NCBI RefSeq assembly: GCF_014652415.1
Contig: NZ_BMYT01000002.1
Location: forward strand, 310,001 to 374,000
Direction of reading: 5' to 3'
Length of the DNA: 64,000 nt
DNA from: Affinundibacterium macrobrachii
Lineage (GTDB): Bacteria > Pseudomonadota > Gammaproteobacteria > Burkholderiales > Burkholderiaceae_D
The position numbers and the translations under genes were made by a program. The notes beneath the pieces are model-generated. The model worked only from the letters and a program-made list of their open reading frames with translations, ran no database searches and was not told the DNA's origin. Of the stretch, positions 45,602-56,720 are shown piece after piece (positions within the stretch are counted from its first letter, which is position 1; the number at the start of each line of letters is the position of its first letter).

Positions 45602-46381
45602 ATGGCTAAAATTTTTTGCGTTGCCAATCAAAAAGGTGGTGTAGGAAAAACTACTACAACGGTCAATCTAGCAGCTGGTTTGGCGAAGCTGGATCAACGC
45701 GTTCTGCTGATCGATCTCGATCCTCAAGGCAATGCCACGATGGGGGCAGGTGTCAACAAAGCAAAGATAGAGTTGTCTGTTTATCAAGTTTTGCTTGGTA
45801 TGGCCGATGTAAAATCTGCCGTAGTAAGATCAGAATCTGGTAAATTTGACATTCTTCCTGCTAACCGCGAGCTTGCTGGCGCTGAAGTCGAAATGGTCGA
45901 GTTGGAAAATCGAGATAAGCGTCTGCGCTTAGCCTTAGACGAAGTAGGCGCAGACTACGACTTCGTTTTGATCGATTGTCCGCCGGCATTATCGATGCTG
46001 ACTTTGAATGGTTTATGCGCTGCAAATGGCGTCATTATTCCTATGCAGTGTGAGTATTACGCACTGGAAGGATTGTCAGATTTGGCCAATACGATCAAGA
46101 AAGTGTCTGCGAATTTGAATCCTGATTTAAAAATTGTTGGATTACTGCGCGTGATGTTTGACCCACGCATGACTTTGTCGCAGCAAGTCTCGGACCAATT
46201 GGAGCAACATTTTGGTGACAAAGTATTTAAGACCGTGATCCCGCGCAATGTGCGCTTGGCAGAAGCGCCATCGTATGGAATCCCTGGTGTCGTGTTTGAC
46301 CCATCCTCCAAAGGAGCGCAAGCCTATATCGCCTTCGGCGCAGAGATGGTGGAAAGAATTAAAGCAATCGATAAAAAATAA
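45602..46381 (+). CDS. parA: Chromosome-partitioning ATPase ParA
   Basis: A 259-residue ATPase of the ParA/Soj type that binds DNA nonspecifically in its ATP state and drives movement of ParB-parS complexes. The deviant Walker A QKGGVGKTTTTVNLAAG is at the start, Walker B is in DFVLIDCPPALSMLT, and the ATP-site DNA-contact region is around VMFDPRMTLSQQV. It lacks the N-terminal helix-turn-helix domain of plasmid type Ia ParA, consistent with a chromosomal protein. parB follows with a gap of about 20 bases. A parS site sits directly upstream. Confidence 0.95.
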   Translation: MAKIFCVANQKGGVGKTTTTVNLAAGLAKLDQRVLLIDLDPQGNATMGAGVNKAKIELSVYQVLLGMADVKSAVVRSESGKFDILPANRELAGAEVEMVELENRDKRLRLALDEVGADYDFVLIDCPPALSMLTLNGLCAANGVIIPMQCEYYALEGLSDLANTIKKVSANLNPDLKIVGLLRVMFDPRMTLSQQVSDQLEQHFGDKVFKTVIPRNVRLAEAPSYGIPGVVFDPSSKGAQAYIAFGAEMVERIKAIDKK

Positions 46382-46400
46382 TTTTATTTTAAGTATGAAC

Positions 46401-47294
46401 ATGGCAATCAAAAAACAAAAAGGCTTGGGGCGTGGCTTAGACGCTTTACTCGATGGTGCAGGGGATTTTGCTGAAGCGGTACCGACAGTGGTTGGAGCTC
46501 CAACCAGCTTGCCAGTAACACAAATGCAAGCGGGTAAATATCAACCGCGTACGCGTATGGATGAAGGCGCATTGGCCGAATTAGCAGCCTCCATTAAAGC
46601 GCAAGGTTTGATGCAACCCATTTTGGTTCGTCCTATCGGTCAAGCGAATGGCGTCACCAAATATGAAATCATCGCCGGTGAGCGTCGATTCCGTGCTTCC
46701 CAATTAGCTGGATTAACAGAGGTTGCGGTCTTGGTGAAAGATGTGGACGATCAAGCTGCGGCAGCAATGGCGTTGATCGAAAACATTCAACGCGAAGATC
46801 TCAATCCACTCGAAGAAGCGCAAGGTATCCATCGTTTGATCTCTGATTTCACATTCACCCATGAACAAGCGGCAAACGCGGTTGGGCGCTCAAGAAGTGC
46901 CGTATCGAACTTGCTGCGTTTATTGAATTTAGCGCGACCAGTGCAAACCATGTTGATGGCAGGTGACATTGATATGGGACACGCACGCGCTCTGCTGGCG
47001 GTTGATGCGGCAACACAGATTCAATTGGCGAATCAAGTCGTCGCGAAACGCATGTCGGTGCGAGACACTGAGAAGTTGGTCGCTAAAACGACGGCTGAAC
47101 TTGCTGCACCAAGCAAACAAAAAGACAAAGCCGAAAAGTCACGTGATATTACTCAACTCGAAGAAGAGTTGTCGGATTTATTGGCAACACAAGTCACTTT
47201 GAAAATGGGAAGCAAGGGTCGTGGTCAAATGGTCATTGATTTTGCCGATCTTGATTCTTTAGACGGCGTGATATTAAAGATTCGCGGTCAATGA
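46401..47294 (+). CDS. parB: Chromosome-partitioning protein ParB
   Basis: A 297-residue CTP-dependent DNA clamp that loads at parS. It has the N-terminal ParA-activating basic peptide KKQKGLGRGLDALL, the CTP-binding domain with the box NIQREDLNPLEEAQG and the arginine patch IAGERRFRAS, the helix-turn-helix TFTHEQAANAVGRSRSAVSNL that reads parS, and a C-terminal dimer domain (about 255-297). I start at MAIKKQKG; an in-frame ATG two codons upstream is also possible. The frame extends much further upstream only because it is open inside parA. The four parS-like sites within 4.5 kb form a loading zone. Confidence 0.95.
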   Translation: MAIKKQKGLGRGLDALLDGAGDFAEAVPTVVGAPTSLPVTQMQAGKYQPRTRMDEGALAELAASIKAQGLMQPILVRPIGQANGVTKYEIIAGERRFRASQLAGLTEVAVLVKDVDDQAAAAMALIENIQREDLNPLEEAQGIHRLISDFTFTHEQAANAVGRSRSAVSNLLRLLNLARPVQTMLMAGDIDMGHARALLAVDAATQIQLANQVVAKRMSVRDTEKLVAKTTAELAAPSKQKDKAEKSRDITQLEEELSDLLATQVTLKMGSKGRGQMVIDFADLDSLDGVILKIRGQ

Positions 47295-47328
47295 GTTTTG
47301 CTGCACGAGATTTTGAAGTCAAAGTATT

Positions 47329-47356
47329 AAGTTTGCCGATAATCCTCGGCAAACTT
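47329..47356 (+). terminator. Hairpin after parB
   Basis: AAGTTTGCCGA pairs perfectly with TCGGCAAACTT across a 6-base loop, 35 bases after the parB stop. It is followed by GCTAAATAG rather than a T run, so it may be a weak terminator or a 3'-end stabilising hairpin. Confidence 0.45.
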
Positions 47357-47423
47357 GCTAAATAGTCGAACAGTATTGGGCAAACGAAATTTAAAACAGA
47401 ATTTGTTGCGTTGCATCAAACGT

Positions 47424-47452
47424 TTGACCTTGCTTATACATGCACGTATAAT
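47424..47452 (+). promoter_or_regulatory. Sigma-70 promoter of the ATP synthase operon
   Basis: TTGACC and a perfect TATAAT are exactly 17 bases apart. It lies about 190 bases before atpI, the first gene of the operon, so a leader of about 180 bases is expected. Confidence 0.8.
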
Positions 47453-47642
47453 TCCGTGGCTTTGGAAAATCTGCCCAAAAATGCGCAAAACCCGCACCAA
47501 AATTGCGTTGGAGCAGCACCAAAATAGATCACACAAAACATCAAGCTAGCGATAAAACGCTAAAACGCAGCAAATAAAAAGAATTAAAAAGCAGCGTTTT
47601 TTGATGAAAAACGAAAATTTGTTGTAAAAACTGGGGAGTGGC

Positions 47643-47981
47643 ATGGCGCGCATTATCCTGTTGCAAATTGCAGCAGCTTTCATCGTGGCGCTCGTGGCCT
47701 TATTAGTGTCTGGTCTCTCCGCTGGTTTATCCGCTTTGCTCGGCGGTCTCTGTTGCGCGCTTCCGAACGCGTTTTTTGCTTTACGCTTGTTAAGTAGCGT
47801 ACGAAAACTCGGCGGTGCCAACCCGATGAATTTTTTTGTCGGTGAGTTTATAAAAATTGCACTGACCATTGCTCTCATGGGAGCGGTGGTTTTGTTTTAC
47901 CCCGGATTGAATTGGCTGGCGTTTCTCGCTGCATTCATCGTGGTAATGAAAAGTTATTTAATACTACTCTTTAGGCATTGA
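47643..47981 (+). CDS. atpI: ATP synthase subunit I
   Basis: A 112-residue inner-membrane protein of the AtpI group, with hydrophobic helices at about 5-25, 28-48, 72-90 and 93-110. The family start MARIILLQIAAAFIVALVA and the Pro-Asn loop CALPNAFFALRL fit. AtpI assists c-ring assembly and possibly Mg2+ handling but is not a subunit of the final enzyme. It heads the atp operon after the 17-base-spacer promoter. atpB starts 2 bases after its stop. Confidence 0.88.
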   Translation: MARIILLQIAAAFIVALVALLVSGLSAGLSALLGGLCCALPNAFFALRLLSSVRKLGGANPMNFFVGEFIKIALTIALMGAVVLFYPGLNWLAFLAAFIVVMKSYLILLFRH

Positions 47982-47983
47982 TT

Positions 47984-48808
47984 ATGAGCGCATCAGAAAA
48001 CGCCCCAACCCCGTCAGAATATATATCCCATCATCTTGGGCATTTAAATAATGCCAACCAACAGCAAACAGCGTTGGTGGATATGTCTTATATCAACTAC
48101 GACACCATCATTTGGTCGGTGTTCTGTGGTTTGGTAGCAATTATTTTGATGTACATGGCATCCCGTAAGGCAACTTCTGGTGTTCCAGGCCGTTTCCAAT
48201 GCGCGATTGAAATGATTGTTGAGATGGTTAATGATCAAGCAAAAAGCATTGTCCACGGTAATGTTTCCTTCATCGCACCAATGGCTTTGACTGTATTCAT
48301 GTGGGTTTCTTTAATGAACGCAATGGACTTCTTGCCAGTCGATTTGTTCTCCGTTTGGTTGTTCCCATTATTGGGTATTGACACCCATACTTATCACCGT
48401 GTTGTTCCAACTGCTGATTTGAATGGTACTTTGGGTATCTCCGTTGGCGTATTCATGTTGATGATGTACTACTCAGTCAAGATTAAAGGTGCAGGCGGCT
48501 TCATTAAAGAATTGTGTACAGCACCGTTCGGTCCAATGATGTTGCCATTCAATATTATGTTGAACGTGGTTGAATACGCAGCTAAGACCTTCTCACTCGG
48601 TATGCGACTGTTCGGTAATATGTTCGCTGGTGAGTTGTTATTCTTGTTGATCGCTTTGCTCGGTGCTTACAGCCATTTTGGCGGTATCGGACAATTGATT
48701 GCTGGTTCGATTTGGGCAATCTTCCACATTTTGATCGTATTCTTGCAAGCCTTTATTTTCATGATGTTGACTTTGGTGTACATGGGTCAATCTCACGAGG
48801 CGCATTAA
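47984..48808 (+). CDS. atpB: F0F1 ATP synthase subunit a
   Basis: The proton-channel half of the stator, 274 residues with about six membrane helices. The essential Arg lies in FSLGMRLFGNMFAGELLFLL, and the end QAFIFMMLTLVYMGQSHEAH carries the conserved Gln and Tyr. An N-terminal Asn/Gln/Glu-rich tail precedes the first helix. I start at the ATG at 47984, with TAGG about 10 bases before; an in-frame TTG two codons upstream overlaps the atpI stop. Second gene of the operon. Confidence 0.95.
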   Translation: MSASENAPTPSEYISHHLGHLNNANQQQTALVDMSYINYDTIIWSVFCGLVAIILMYMASRKATSGVPGRFQCAIEMIVEMVNDQAKSIVHGNVSFIAPMALTVFMWVSLMNAMDFLPVDLFSVWLFPLLGIDTHTYHRVVPTADLNGTLGISVGVFMLMMYYSVKIKGAGGFIKELCTAPFGPMMLPFNIMLNVVEYAAKTFSLGMRLFGNMFAGELLFLLIALLGAYSHFGGIGQLIAGSIWAIFHILIVFLQAFIFMMLTLVYMGQSHEAH

Positions 48809-48897
48809 TTTAGAGCAGTAGTTGAGCAGTAATATTGGTTTGTATCGAATTTAGTTTTTTGGTTTTAGTTTTTGGTTTTGGTATTTTAATTTTTTAA

Positions 48898-49158
<261 letters not shown>

Positions 49159-49236
49159 TTTAATTTCCTTTTTCTACCGCAGCGTTGGTCAGCAGATCGG
49201 CGCTAGCGGAACGATAATTCACACAAGGAAACGACG

Positions 49237-49707
49237 ATGAATCTGAATCAAACTATGTGGTACCAAGCTGGGGTGTTTTTCATCCTAGCTTTGTTTACCA
49301 TGAAATTCGTTTGGCCACCATTGATTGGTGCCATCGATGCACGTATGAAAAAAATCGCAGACGGCCTAGCTGCTGCGGATCAAGGGCGAATTGCAGTCGA
49401 GGAAGGTAAGAAACAAGCACAACTCGAATTGGCTAAGGCTCGTGAAGAAGGCTTAAAACAGGTTGCGAATGCTGAAAAGTATGGCCAATCAATCGTTGAA
49501 GAAGCTAAGAATGCTGCTAGTGCAGAAGCTGCGCGTATCATCGCTGCCGCTCAAGCAGAAGCTGCTAATCAAGTCACAAAAGCACGCGAAGAATTGCGCG
49601 ACCAAGTTGCCGCTTTGGCAGTAAAAGGTGCAGAGCAAATTTTGAAACGTGAGGTTAACGCTTCTGCTCATGCAGATTTGTTGAACCAATTGAAGACTGA
49701 GCTGTAA
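49237..49707 (+). CDS. atpF: F0F1 ATP synthase subunit b
   Basis: The peripheral stalk subunit, 156 residues. One N-terminal membrane helix (about 7-28, [21 protein letters not shown]) is followed by a long, charged coiled coil to residue 150 (for example [20 protein letters not shown]) that reaches up to the delta subunit. It ends [12 protein letters not shown], with atpH starting 2 bases after its stop. A GGA-containing site (AAGGAAACGACG) precedes the ATG. Confidence 0.95.
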   Translation: MNLNQTMWYQAGVFFILALFTMKFVWPPLIGAIDARMKKIADGLAAADQGRIAVEEGKKQAQLELAKAREEGLKQVANAEKYGQSIVEEAKNAASAEAARIIAAAQAEAANQVTKAREELRDQVAALAVKGAEQILKREVNASAHADLLNQLKTEL

Positions 49708-49709
49708 TC

Positions 49710-50243
49710 ATGGCAGAACTCGCAACGATCGCTCGTCCTTACGCAGAAGCGTTGTATCGCGTTGCTAAGTCCGGTAACTTGTCCGCTTGGTCGGAACTGG
49801 TTGCTGAGATGGCGCAAGCCGCAGCGCATCCCGATGTAGTGGCTCTTGCACACAACCCCAAAGTCTCCGCAGCGCAAACTGCGGAGGCTTTCTTGTCCGT
49901 GTTGAAGTCTCCTGTAACTGCTGAAGCAAAAAACTTCGTGCTTACATTGACTGAATATGACCGTTTAACCGCTTTGCCAGAAATCGCTGTGCAATTTCAT
50001 GCTTTGCAAAATGCCGATGCTGGCTCCGCAGATGCTGAAATCACAAGTGCGTTTGAAATGACAGATGCGCAGGTTAGCGAATTGGCGGCAACACTGGAAA
50101 AGAAATTTGGTCGCAAACTGCACCCAACCGTGAAGGTAGACTCTTCCTTGATCGGTGGTGTGCGTATCGTGGTTGGTGATCAAGTGTTAGATACTTCGGT
50201 TCGTGCCAAGCTGCAACAGATGCACAACGCTTTGACAGCTTAA
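49710..50243 (+). CDS. atpH: F0F1 ATP synthase subunit delta
   Basis: The stator subunit that connects b to the alpha3beta3 head. The 177-residue protein has the N-terminal helical bundle starting [18 protein letters not shown], and a C-terminal part with [24 protein letters not shown] (read in pieces) that ends [11 protein letters not shown]. These are the OSCP/delta signatures. It follows atpF by 2 bases and precedes atpA by 36. Confidence 0.95.
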   Translation: MAELATIARPYAEALYRVAKSGNLSAWSELVAEMAQAAAHPDVVALAHNPKVSAAQTAEAFLSVLKSPVTAEAKNFVLTLTEYDRLTALPEIAVQFHALQNADAGSADAEITSAFEMTDAQVSELAATLEKKFGRKLHPTVKVDSSLIGGVRIVVGDQVLDTSVRAKLQQMHNALTA

Positions 50244-50279
50244 TGCTGTTCAAGTACTGAAACAATTTTAGGAGTTAGT

Positions 50280-51821
50280 ATGCAACTCAACCCATCAGAA
50301 ATCAGCGAGTTGATCAAGAGCCGTATTCAAGGCCTTGGCGACGGTGCTGAGATTCGTAATCAAGGTACGGTTATTTCCGTTACCGACGGCATCTGCCGCA
50401 TCCACGGTTTGTCCGATGCGATGCAAGGTGAGATGTTGGAATTCCCAGGCAATACATTTGGTTTGGCTTTGAACTTGGAACGTGATTCCGTTGGTGCCGT
50501 TATTCTCGGTGACTACGAGCACATCTCTGAAGGCGACACAGTGAAATGTACTGGTCGTATTTTGGAAGTTCCTATCGGTCCAGAATTGCGCGGCCGTGTA
50601 GTTAACGCATTGGGTCAACCAATCGACGGAAAAGGTCCTATCAATGCAAAATTGTCTGCGCCAATCGAAAAGATTGCTCCAGGCGTTATTGCACGTCAAT
50701 CCGTTTCTCAACCATTGCAAACTGGTTTGAAGTCTATCGACTCCATGGTTCCAGTTGGTCGTGGTCAACGTGAATTGATCATTGGCGATCGTCAAACTGG
50801 TAAAACAGCGGTAGCGATTGACTCCATCATCAATCAAAAAGGTCAAGGCGTTACTTGTATCTATGTAGCGATTGGTCAAAAAGCATCTTCCGTTAAAAAC
50901 GTTGTGCGCGCTTTAGAAGCACACGGCGCGATGGAATACACCATCGTTGTTGCGGCAACTGCAGCTGAATCTGCAGCGATGCAATACGTTTCTGCGTACT
51001 CTGGTTGCGCAATGGGTGAGTACTTCCGTGATCGCGGTGAAGACGCATTGATCGTTTATGATGATTTGTCTAAACAAGCGGTTGCTTACCGTCAAGTTTC
51101 CTTGTTGTTGCGCCGTCCACCAGGCCGTGAAGCTTACCCAGGTGACGTGTTCTATTTGCACTCACGTTTGTTAGAGCGCGCAGCACGTGTTAACCCTGAC
51201 TACGTAGAAGCATTCACTAACGGTGAAGTTAAAGGTAAGACAGGTTCATTGACAGCATTGCCTATCATTGAAACACAAGCTGGTGACGTTTCTGCTTTCG
51301 TTCCAACTAACGTCATTTCGATTACTGACGGCCAGATCTTCTTGGAAACTTCTTTGTTTAACGCAGGTATTCGTCCAGCGATTAACGCGGGTATTTCCGT
51401 GTCTCGCGTTGGTGGTGCTGCTCAAACTAAAGTTATTAAGAACTTGTCCGGTGGTATTCGTACTGACTTGGCGCAGTATCGCGAATTGGCTGCGTTTGCG
51501 CAGTTCGCATCTGACTTGGATGAAGCAACCCGTAAGCAATTGGATCGTGGTGCACGCGTAACTGAATTGTTGAAACAAGCTCAGTACGCACCATTGTCAA
51601 TTTCTTTGATGGCAGTGACTTTGTTCGCAGTGAACAAAGGTTTCTTGGATGACGTACCTGTGAAGAAAGTATTGGCTTTCGAAGCTGGCGTACACAACTT
51701 CATGAAAACAAGTCACGCAGCTTTGTTGCAAAAGATTGAAGAGACTAAGCAATTGGACAAAGATGGCGAAGCTGCCATGGCTGCTGCAATCGCTGATTTC
51801 AAAAAATCCGGCGCATTTTAA
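50280..51821 (+). CDS. atpA: F0F1 ATP synthase subunit alpha
   Basis: The 513-residue noncatalytic nucleotide-binding subunit. Walker A is [13 protein letters not shown]; the arginine finger lies in the family signature [17 protein letters not shown], and the N-terminal barrel begins with [19 protein letters not shown]. The C-terminal helical domain starts near [25 protein letters not shown] lies 5-6 bases before the ATG. Codon use is strongly biased (TTG for Leu, GTT for Val), as in highly expressed genes here. Confidence 0.97.
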   Translation: MQLNPSEISELIKSRIQGLGDGAEIRNQGTVISVTDGICRIHGLSDAMQGEMLEFPGNTFGLALNLERDSVGAVILGDYEHISEGDTVKCTGRILEVPIGPELRGRVVNALGQPIDGKGPINAKLSAPIEKIAPGVIARQSVSQPLQTGLKSIDSMVPVGRGQRELIIGDRQTGKTAVAIDSIINQKGQGVTCIYVAIGQKASSVKNVVRALEAHGAMEYTIVVAATAAESAAMQYVSAYSGCAMGEYFRDRGEDALIVYDDLSKQAVAYRQVSLLLRRPPGREAYPGDVFYLHSRLLERAARVNPDYVEAFTNGEVKGKTGSLTALPIIETQAGDVSAFVPTNVISITDGQIFLETSLFNAGIRPAINAGISVSRVGGAAQTKVIKNLSGGIRTDLAQYRELAAFAQFASDLDEATRKQLDRGARVTELLKQAQYAPLSISLMAVTLFAVNKGFLDDVPVKKVLAFEAGVHNFMKTSHAALLQKIEETKQLDKDGEAAMAAAIADFKKSGAF

Positions 51822-51850
51822 TTTACCGTAGCTAGAAGGAGTCAATACTC

Positions 51851-52720
51851 ATGGCTGTAGGTAAAGAGATACGTGGCAAGATCAAAAGCGTAGAGAATAC
51901 GAAGAAGATCACGAAAGCGATGGAAATGGTCGCTGCTTCTAAAATGCGTAAAGCGCAGGACAGAATGCGTGCGGCTCGTCCGTACAGTGAAAAAATTCGT
52001 ACGATCACAGCAAACTTGTCACAGGCCAACCCAGAGTACACGCATCCTTTCATGGTTCAACAAGATCAAGCTAAGAAAATTGGCTTGATCGTTGTGACAA
52101 CCGATAAGGGTTTGTGCGGTGGCTTGAATACCAACGTTTTGCGTTTGGTCACCAACAAGATGCGTGAACTCGAAGGTAAGGGTTCAAAAATTGAAGCGGT
52201 CGCGATTGGTAATAAAGGTCTCGGCTTCCTGAATCGCGTAGGTGCGAAAGTTGTGTCACATGCGACACAATTGGGTGATACACCTCACCTCGATAAATTG
52301 ATTGGTCCAGTGAAGTTGTTACTGGATGCGTATCAGGAAGGCAAGCTCGATGCGGTTTATTTGAGCTACACCAAATTCATTAACACCATGAAGCAAGAAC
52401 CGGTGGTTGAGCAATTATTGCCTCTGACATCGGACAAGCTGGAAACAAATAAAGCTTCCCATTCTTGGGACTATATTTACGAACCAGATGCAGCTGCGGT
52501 GATCGATGAATTGTTGGTACGTTATGTTGAAGCACTGATTTATCAAGCAGTTGCAGAAAATATGGCGTCTGAACAATCGGCACGCATGGTGGCGATGAAG
52601 TCAGCTAGCGATAACGCAGGTAACGTGATTGGTGAGTTGAAACTGGTTTATAACAAAACCCGTCAAGCTGCAATTACGAAAGAGCTCTCCGAGATCGTCG
52701 CCGGCGCGGCAGCGGTCTAA
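51851..52720 (+). CDS. atpG: F0F1 ATP synthase subunit gamma
   Basis: The 289-residue rotor shaft. The N-terminal helix begins with [20 protein letters not shown] and [16 protein letters not shown]. The C-terminal helix carries the signature [20 protein letters not shown] with [20 protein letters not shown], which reaches into the head. The middle domain contains [15 protein letters not shown]. An AGAAGGAG-type site precedes it. It lies between alpha and beta as usual. Confidence 0.97.
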   Translation: MAVGKEIRGKIKSVENTKKITKAMEMVAASKMRKAQDRMRAARPYSEKIRTITANLSQANPEYTHPFMVQQDQAKKIGLIVVTTDKGLCGGLNTNVLRLVTNKMRELEGKGSKIEAVAIGNKGLGFLNRVGAKVVSHATQLGDTPHLDKLIGPVKLLLDAYQEGKLDAVYLSYTKFINTMKQEPVVEQLLPLTSDKLETNKASHSWDYIYEPDAAAVIDELLVRYVEALIYQAVAENMASEQSARMVAMKSASDNAGNVIGELKLVYNKTRQAAITKELSEIVAGAAAV

Positions 52721-54154
<1,434 letters not shown>

Positions 54155-54160
54155 TTATTC

Positions 54161-54310
54161 TTTCCCCTGGGGGGAAAGAGTGACCTCTCCCTCCCCTTCA
54201 AGGGGAGGGGCGGGGTGGGGATGGGGTAGCATCGAGTTACTTAAGGCATCTTGAGTGCTTCAATTAGACCCCCATCCCCCTCCCGACCTCCCCCTTGAAG
54301 GGGGAGGAGT
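54161..54310. repeat. REP-like inverted GC-rich repeat between atpD and atpC
   Basis: A short palindrome TTTCCCC/GGGGAAA (54161-54177) is followed by two inverted arms of about 43 bases. The left arm (54184-54226) contains CTCCCCTTCAAGGGGAGG and GGTGGGGATGGGG; the right arm (54267-54309) contains CCCCCATCCCCCTCCCG and CCCCCTTGAAGGGGGAGG. Each arm also folds on itself. About 40 ordinary bases lie between. The composition is far above the surrounding GC. This is the look of a mobile or dispersed REP/REPIN-type intergenic element. I cannot count other copies in the genome. Confidence 0.75.
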
Positions 54311-54338
54311 GGTTAAAGCAAATTAAAAAGGTTAGCAC

Positions 54339-54761
54339 ATGGCACATACTATTCACGTTGACGTGGTTTCTGCAGAAGAGAGCATCTTTTCTGGCGAAGC
54401 TGAATTCGTCGCGTTGCCGGGTGAATCAGGTGAATTGGGTATTTATCCAAAACACACACCATTGATCACACGTATTAAGCCAGGCGCGGTACGCATTAAG
54501 ATTGCAGGTCAATCCGAAGACGAATTTGTATTCGTTGCAGGTGGTATCCTGGAAGTTCAGCCTGATGCGGTTACAGTGTTGGCAGATACGGCGATTCGTG
54601 GACATGATCTTGATGAAGCGAAAGCCGCTGAAGCTAAGAAATTGGCAGAAGAAGCTTTGGTTAATCGCGATGCAGGCATCGATTACGCGCAAGCGCAAGC
54701 CGAGTTGGCATCTGCGATCGCGCAATTGGCAGCGATTCAGAAATTACGTTCGAAGCGTTAA
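54339..54761 (+). CDS. atpC: F0F1 ATP synthase subunit epsilon
   Basis: The 140-residue rotor subunit that can inhibit ATP hydrolysis. The N-terminal beta sandwich holds [38 protein letters not shown] and [18 protein letters not shown]; the C-terminal helical hairpin follows (about 88-140; [18 protein letters not shown]). The gap before it carries a REP-like repeat, so its expression relative to atpD may be altered, and stable RNA structure may separate the two transcripts. A terminator lies 50 bases after its stop. Confidence 0.95.
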   Translation: MAHTIHVDVVSAEESIFSGEAEFVALPGESGELGIYPKHTPLITRIKPGAVRIKIAGQSEDEFVFVAGGILEVQPDAVTVLADTAIRGHDLDEAKAAEAKKLAEEALVNRDAGIDYAQAQAELASAIAQLAAIQKLRSKR

Positions 54762-54812
54762 TTCTGTAAAGTTTTTCTTTGCAGAAGCAGTAAAGTGGTT
54801 TTAATATAGAAG

Positions 54813-54841
54813 AGGCAGCTAAGGCTGCCTTTTTCTTTTTT
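54813..54841 (+). terminator. Terminator of the ATP synthase operon
   Basis: AGGCAGC pairs with GCTGCCT around a 4-base loop and is followed by TTTTCTTTTTT. It lies about 50 bases after the atpC stop. Confidence 0.85.
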
Positions 54842-54869
54842 CGCCCTCTAATTAATTGGATTTCCAACT

Positions 54870-55334
54870 ATGAGCGACACCGAAACAGAAACACAAATCG
54901 ACGCACAAACGAATGCGCAGATTGATGATTTATTGAACCAGGCAAAAATCATTGCGATCGTTGGGATCTCGAATAAACCAGAGCGCGATAGCTTTAAAGT
55001 TGCACAGTACTTAAAAGAGCACAATTATCAAATCCTGGCGATTAATCCCTTGTTGCAGGGACAGACAATTTTAGGCGAGCCTTGCTATGCGAGTCTGAGT
55101 GAAGCGAAACAGCAGAGCGGGATGGAAATTGATATTGTTGATTGTTTCCGCAAAGCGGACGATATTCCACCGATCGTTAGCGAAGCCATTACAGTTGGTG
55201 CAAAAGCAGTTTGGATGCAGCTAGAAATTACGAATGAAGATGCGGCTGCGCAAGCGCGTTCAGCGGGTTTGGCAGTCGTGATGAATCGTTGTACGAAGAT
55301 TGAACATAAACGCCTACACAACATCACCGATTAA
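54870..55334 (+). CDS. CoA-binding domain protein (YccU type)
   Basis: A 154-residue single-domain Rossmann-like protein of the CoA_binding_2 family. It has the opening AKIIAIVGISNKPERDSFKV, the middle YQILAINPLLQGQTILG and IVDCFRKADDIPPIVSEAI, and the end MNRCTKIEHKRL. The N-terminal 20 residues are an unusual Thr/Glu/Gln/Asp repeat. Relatives bind CoA or acyl-CoA, but their physiological role is not established. It is followed closely by ppk2. Confidence 0.85.
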   Translation: MSDTETETQIDAQTNAQIDDLLNQAKIIAIVGISNKPERDSFKVAQYLKEHNYQILAINPLLQGQTILGEPCYASLSEAKQQSGMEIDIVDCFRKADDIPPIVSEAITVGAKAVWMQLEITNEDAAAQARSAGLAVVMNRCTKIEHKRLHNITD

Positions 55335-55353
55335 CTTAATTTAGGTGTCGCTC

Positions 55354-56163
55354 ATGAGTATTTCAACACAATTTATCGCTACCAAGAATAGCCAAATTTT
55401 AGATAAAGACGCTAGCTTGCGACCTTTGGCAGTGAATAGTAATAAAGAGTTGATGAAGGCGAAGACCTTAGAGTTAAGTGAGCAAATTGGAGAATTTCAA
55501 AACATCCTTTATGCACAACAAAAGCATAAGCTGTTGATTGTGCTACAAGGCATGGACACTTCGGGAAAAGACGGCACGGTGCGCGTAGTGTTTGGTCGCA
55601 CCAATCCTGCAGGTGTGCGCAGCATTAGTTTTAAAGCGCCAAGTGCAATTGAGCGGGCACATGATTTCTTATGGCGAATCCATCAGCAAGTTCCAGCTGC
55701 CGGTGAGTTAGCGATTTTTAATCGTAGTCACTATGAAGATGTGTTAATCACCAAAGTCCATGGCGATATCGACGAGGCAGAAGTACAGCGTCGGTATGCG
55801 CACATCAATGCATTCGAGCGCATGTTGAGCGAGACCGGTACCACCATCTTGAAATTCTTTTTGCATATCTCCAAGGATGAACAAAAACAACGACTACAAG
55901 AACGTTTGAGTGATCCGAATAAGCATTGGAAATTTAACGGACAAGACTTAACCGAGCGCGCATCTTGGAGCGCATACCAAGAAGCCTATCAAAGTGTGAT
56001 TCGGGCGACGCATCAACAGCACGCACCTTGGTTCATTATTCCGGCAAACTCAAAAACACAAAGAAATCTAATCATTGCGGGCATTGTTGCTGAAAAATTA
56101 GCCGCTATGGATTTGAACTACCCCAGCCCACAAGCTGACTATTTCAAAATTAAAATCGAGTAG
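55354..56163 (+). CDS. ppk2: Polyphosphate kinase 2 family protein
   Basis: Transfers phosphate between polyphosphate and nucleotides. The 269-residue protein has the PPK2 Walker A QGMDTSGKDGTVR, the lid motifs around FKAPSAIERAHDFLWRIHQ, the Walker B-like IFNRSHYEDVLI and the later LSDPNKHWKFN. Its single domain and length of about 270 residues fit class I or III PPK2; the class, and so ADP or AMP preference, is not certain from these motifs alone. I start it at 55354, with AGG 8 bases upstream; the GTG three codons earlier is an alternative. Confidence 0.9.
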   Translation: MSISTQFIATKNSQILDKDASLRPLAVNSNKELMKAKTLELSEQIGEFQNILYAQQKHKLLIVLQGMDTSGKDGTVRVVFGRTNPAGVRSISFKAPSAIERAHDFLWRIHQQVPAAGELAIFNRSHYEDVLITKVHGDIDEAEVQRRYAHINAFERMLSETGTTILKFFLHISKDEQKQRLQERLSDPNKHWKFNGQDLTERASWSAYQEAYQSVIRATHQQHAPWFIIPANSKTQRNLIIAGIVAEKLAAMDLNYPSPQADYFKIKIE

Positions 56164-56720
56164 TAAAAACGGCTGTTGTGCACTCAGCTTGGACGATCAA
56201 ATTTGTTGCTTTCACCTATTTATCCACAAAAACAAACATAATATTTATCTCAAGAAATTAATTGAGAGAAAATAAAATCATAAAATTTCTTTTAAATTCA
56301 AGTGCTTATAATACCTAATTAAATTGAATCCTGCATTGGTGCTGCAAAGCACTAAATTATTCAAAAATTGCCCACAAAGTTATCCACAGCTAAGGTGGCA
56401 GTAATTATGCGGAAGTAATTAGCTCACATTTGCTTCTTTAACACCAGCAAGACATTGCAATAAAATCTCTATAGTTTCCTCTTTGGAAGCATTTCATGCA
56501 GGGTCGACTGTTCGTAATGAAAACATGCATCCAAGTAGGATTGATAAAAAGTAGCAGCCACGCCTCACTATCAACTTCAGCCTCAGGGTTTTTACCAATA
56601 TTGGAACTTGCCACGCACTACTTAGTCGAAGCCGTATGAAAATAATAAGAGGAGATACTTCGGCACCTTGTCTCTATTTCTCTTTTTCATACCCTCCACA
56701 ACAACAATAAAGGCAAGAGC
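56164..56720. other. Gene-free AT-rich region with two DnaA boxes
   Basis: About 560 bases without a gene. Two perfect DnaA boxes TTATCCACA lie in the same direction at 56220-56228 and 56380-56388. Between them is a very AT-rich run and an inverted repeat CTCAA-N8-TTGAG near 56258-56275. No TAG trinucleotide run or terminator is found. This may be a DnaA-titration site, a DnaA-regulated promoter, or just a secondary cluster; the right part must hold the promoter of the M28 peptidase gene. Confidence 0.45.

Larger units (their letters stand above)
47295..47642. other. Gene-free spacer between parB and the ATP synthase operon
   Basis: About 350 bases that hold a hairpin (47329-47356), a strong sigma-70 promoter (47424-47452) and a long 5' leader before atpI of about 180 bases, purine-rich and AT-rich near its end. 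I see no small protein frame with a ribosome site. Confidence 0.5.

Noticed and set aside
50295-50879. A long open frame opposite atpA
   Set aside because: It lies fully antisense to a certain gene and results from the strong codon bias there. The Thr/Asn/Cys/Trp-rich product resembles no protein and it has no ribosome site.
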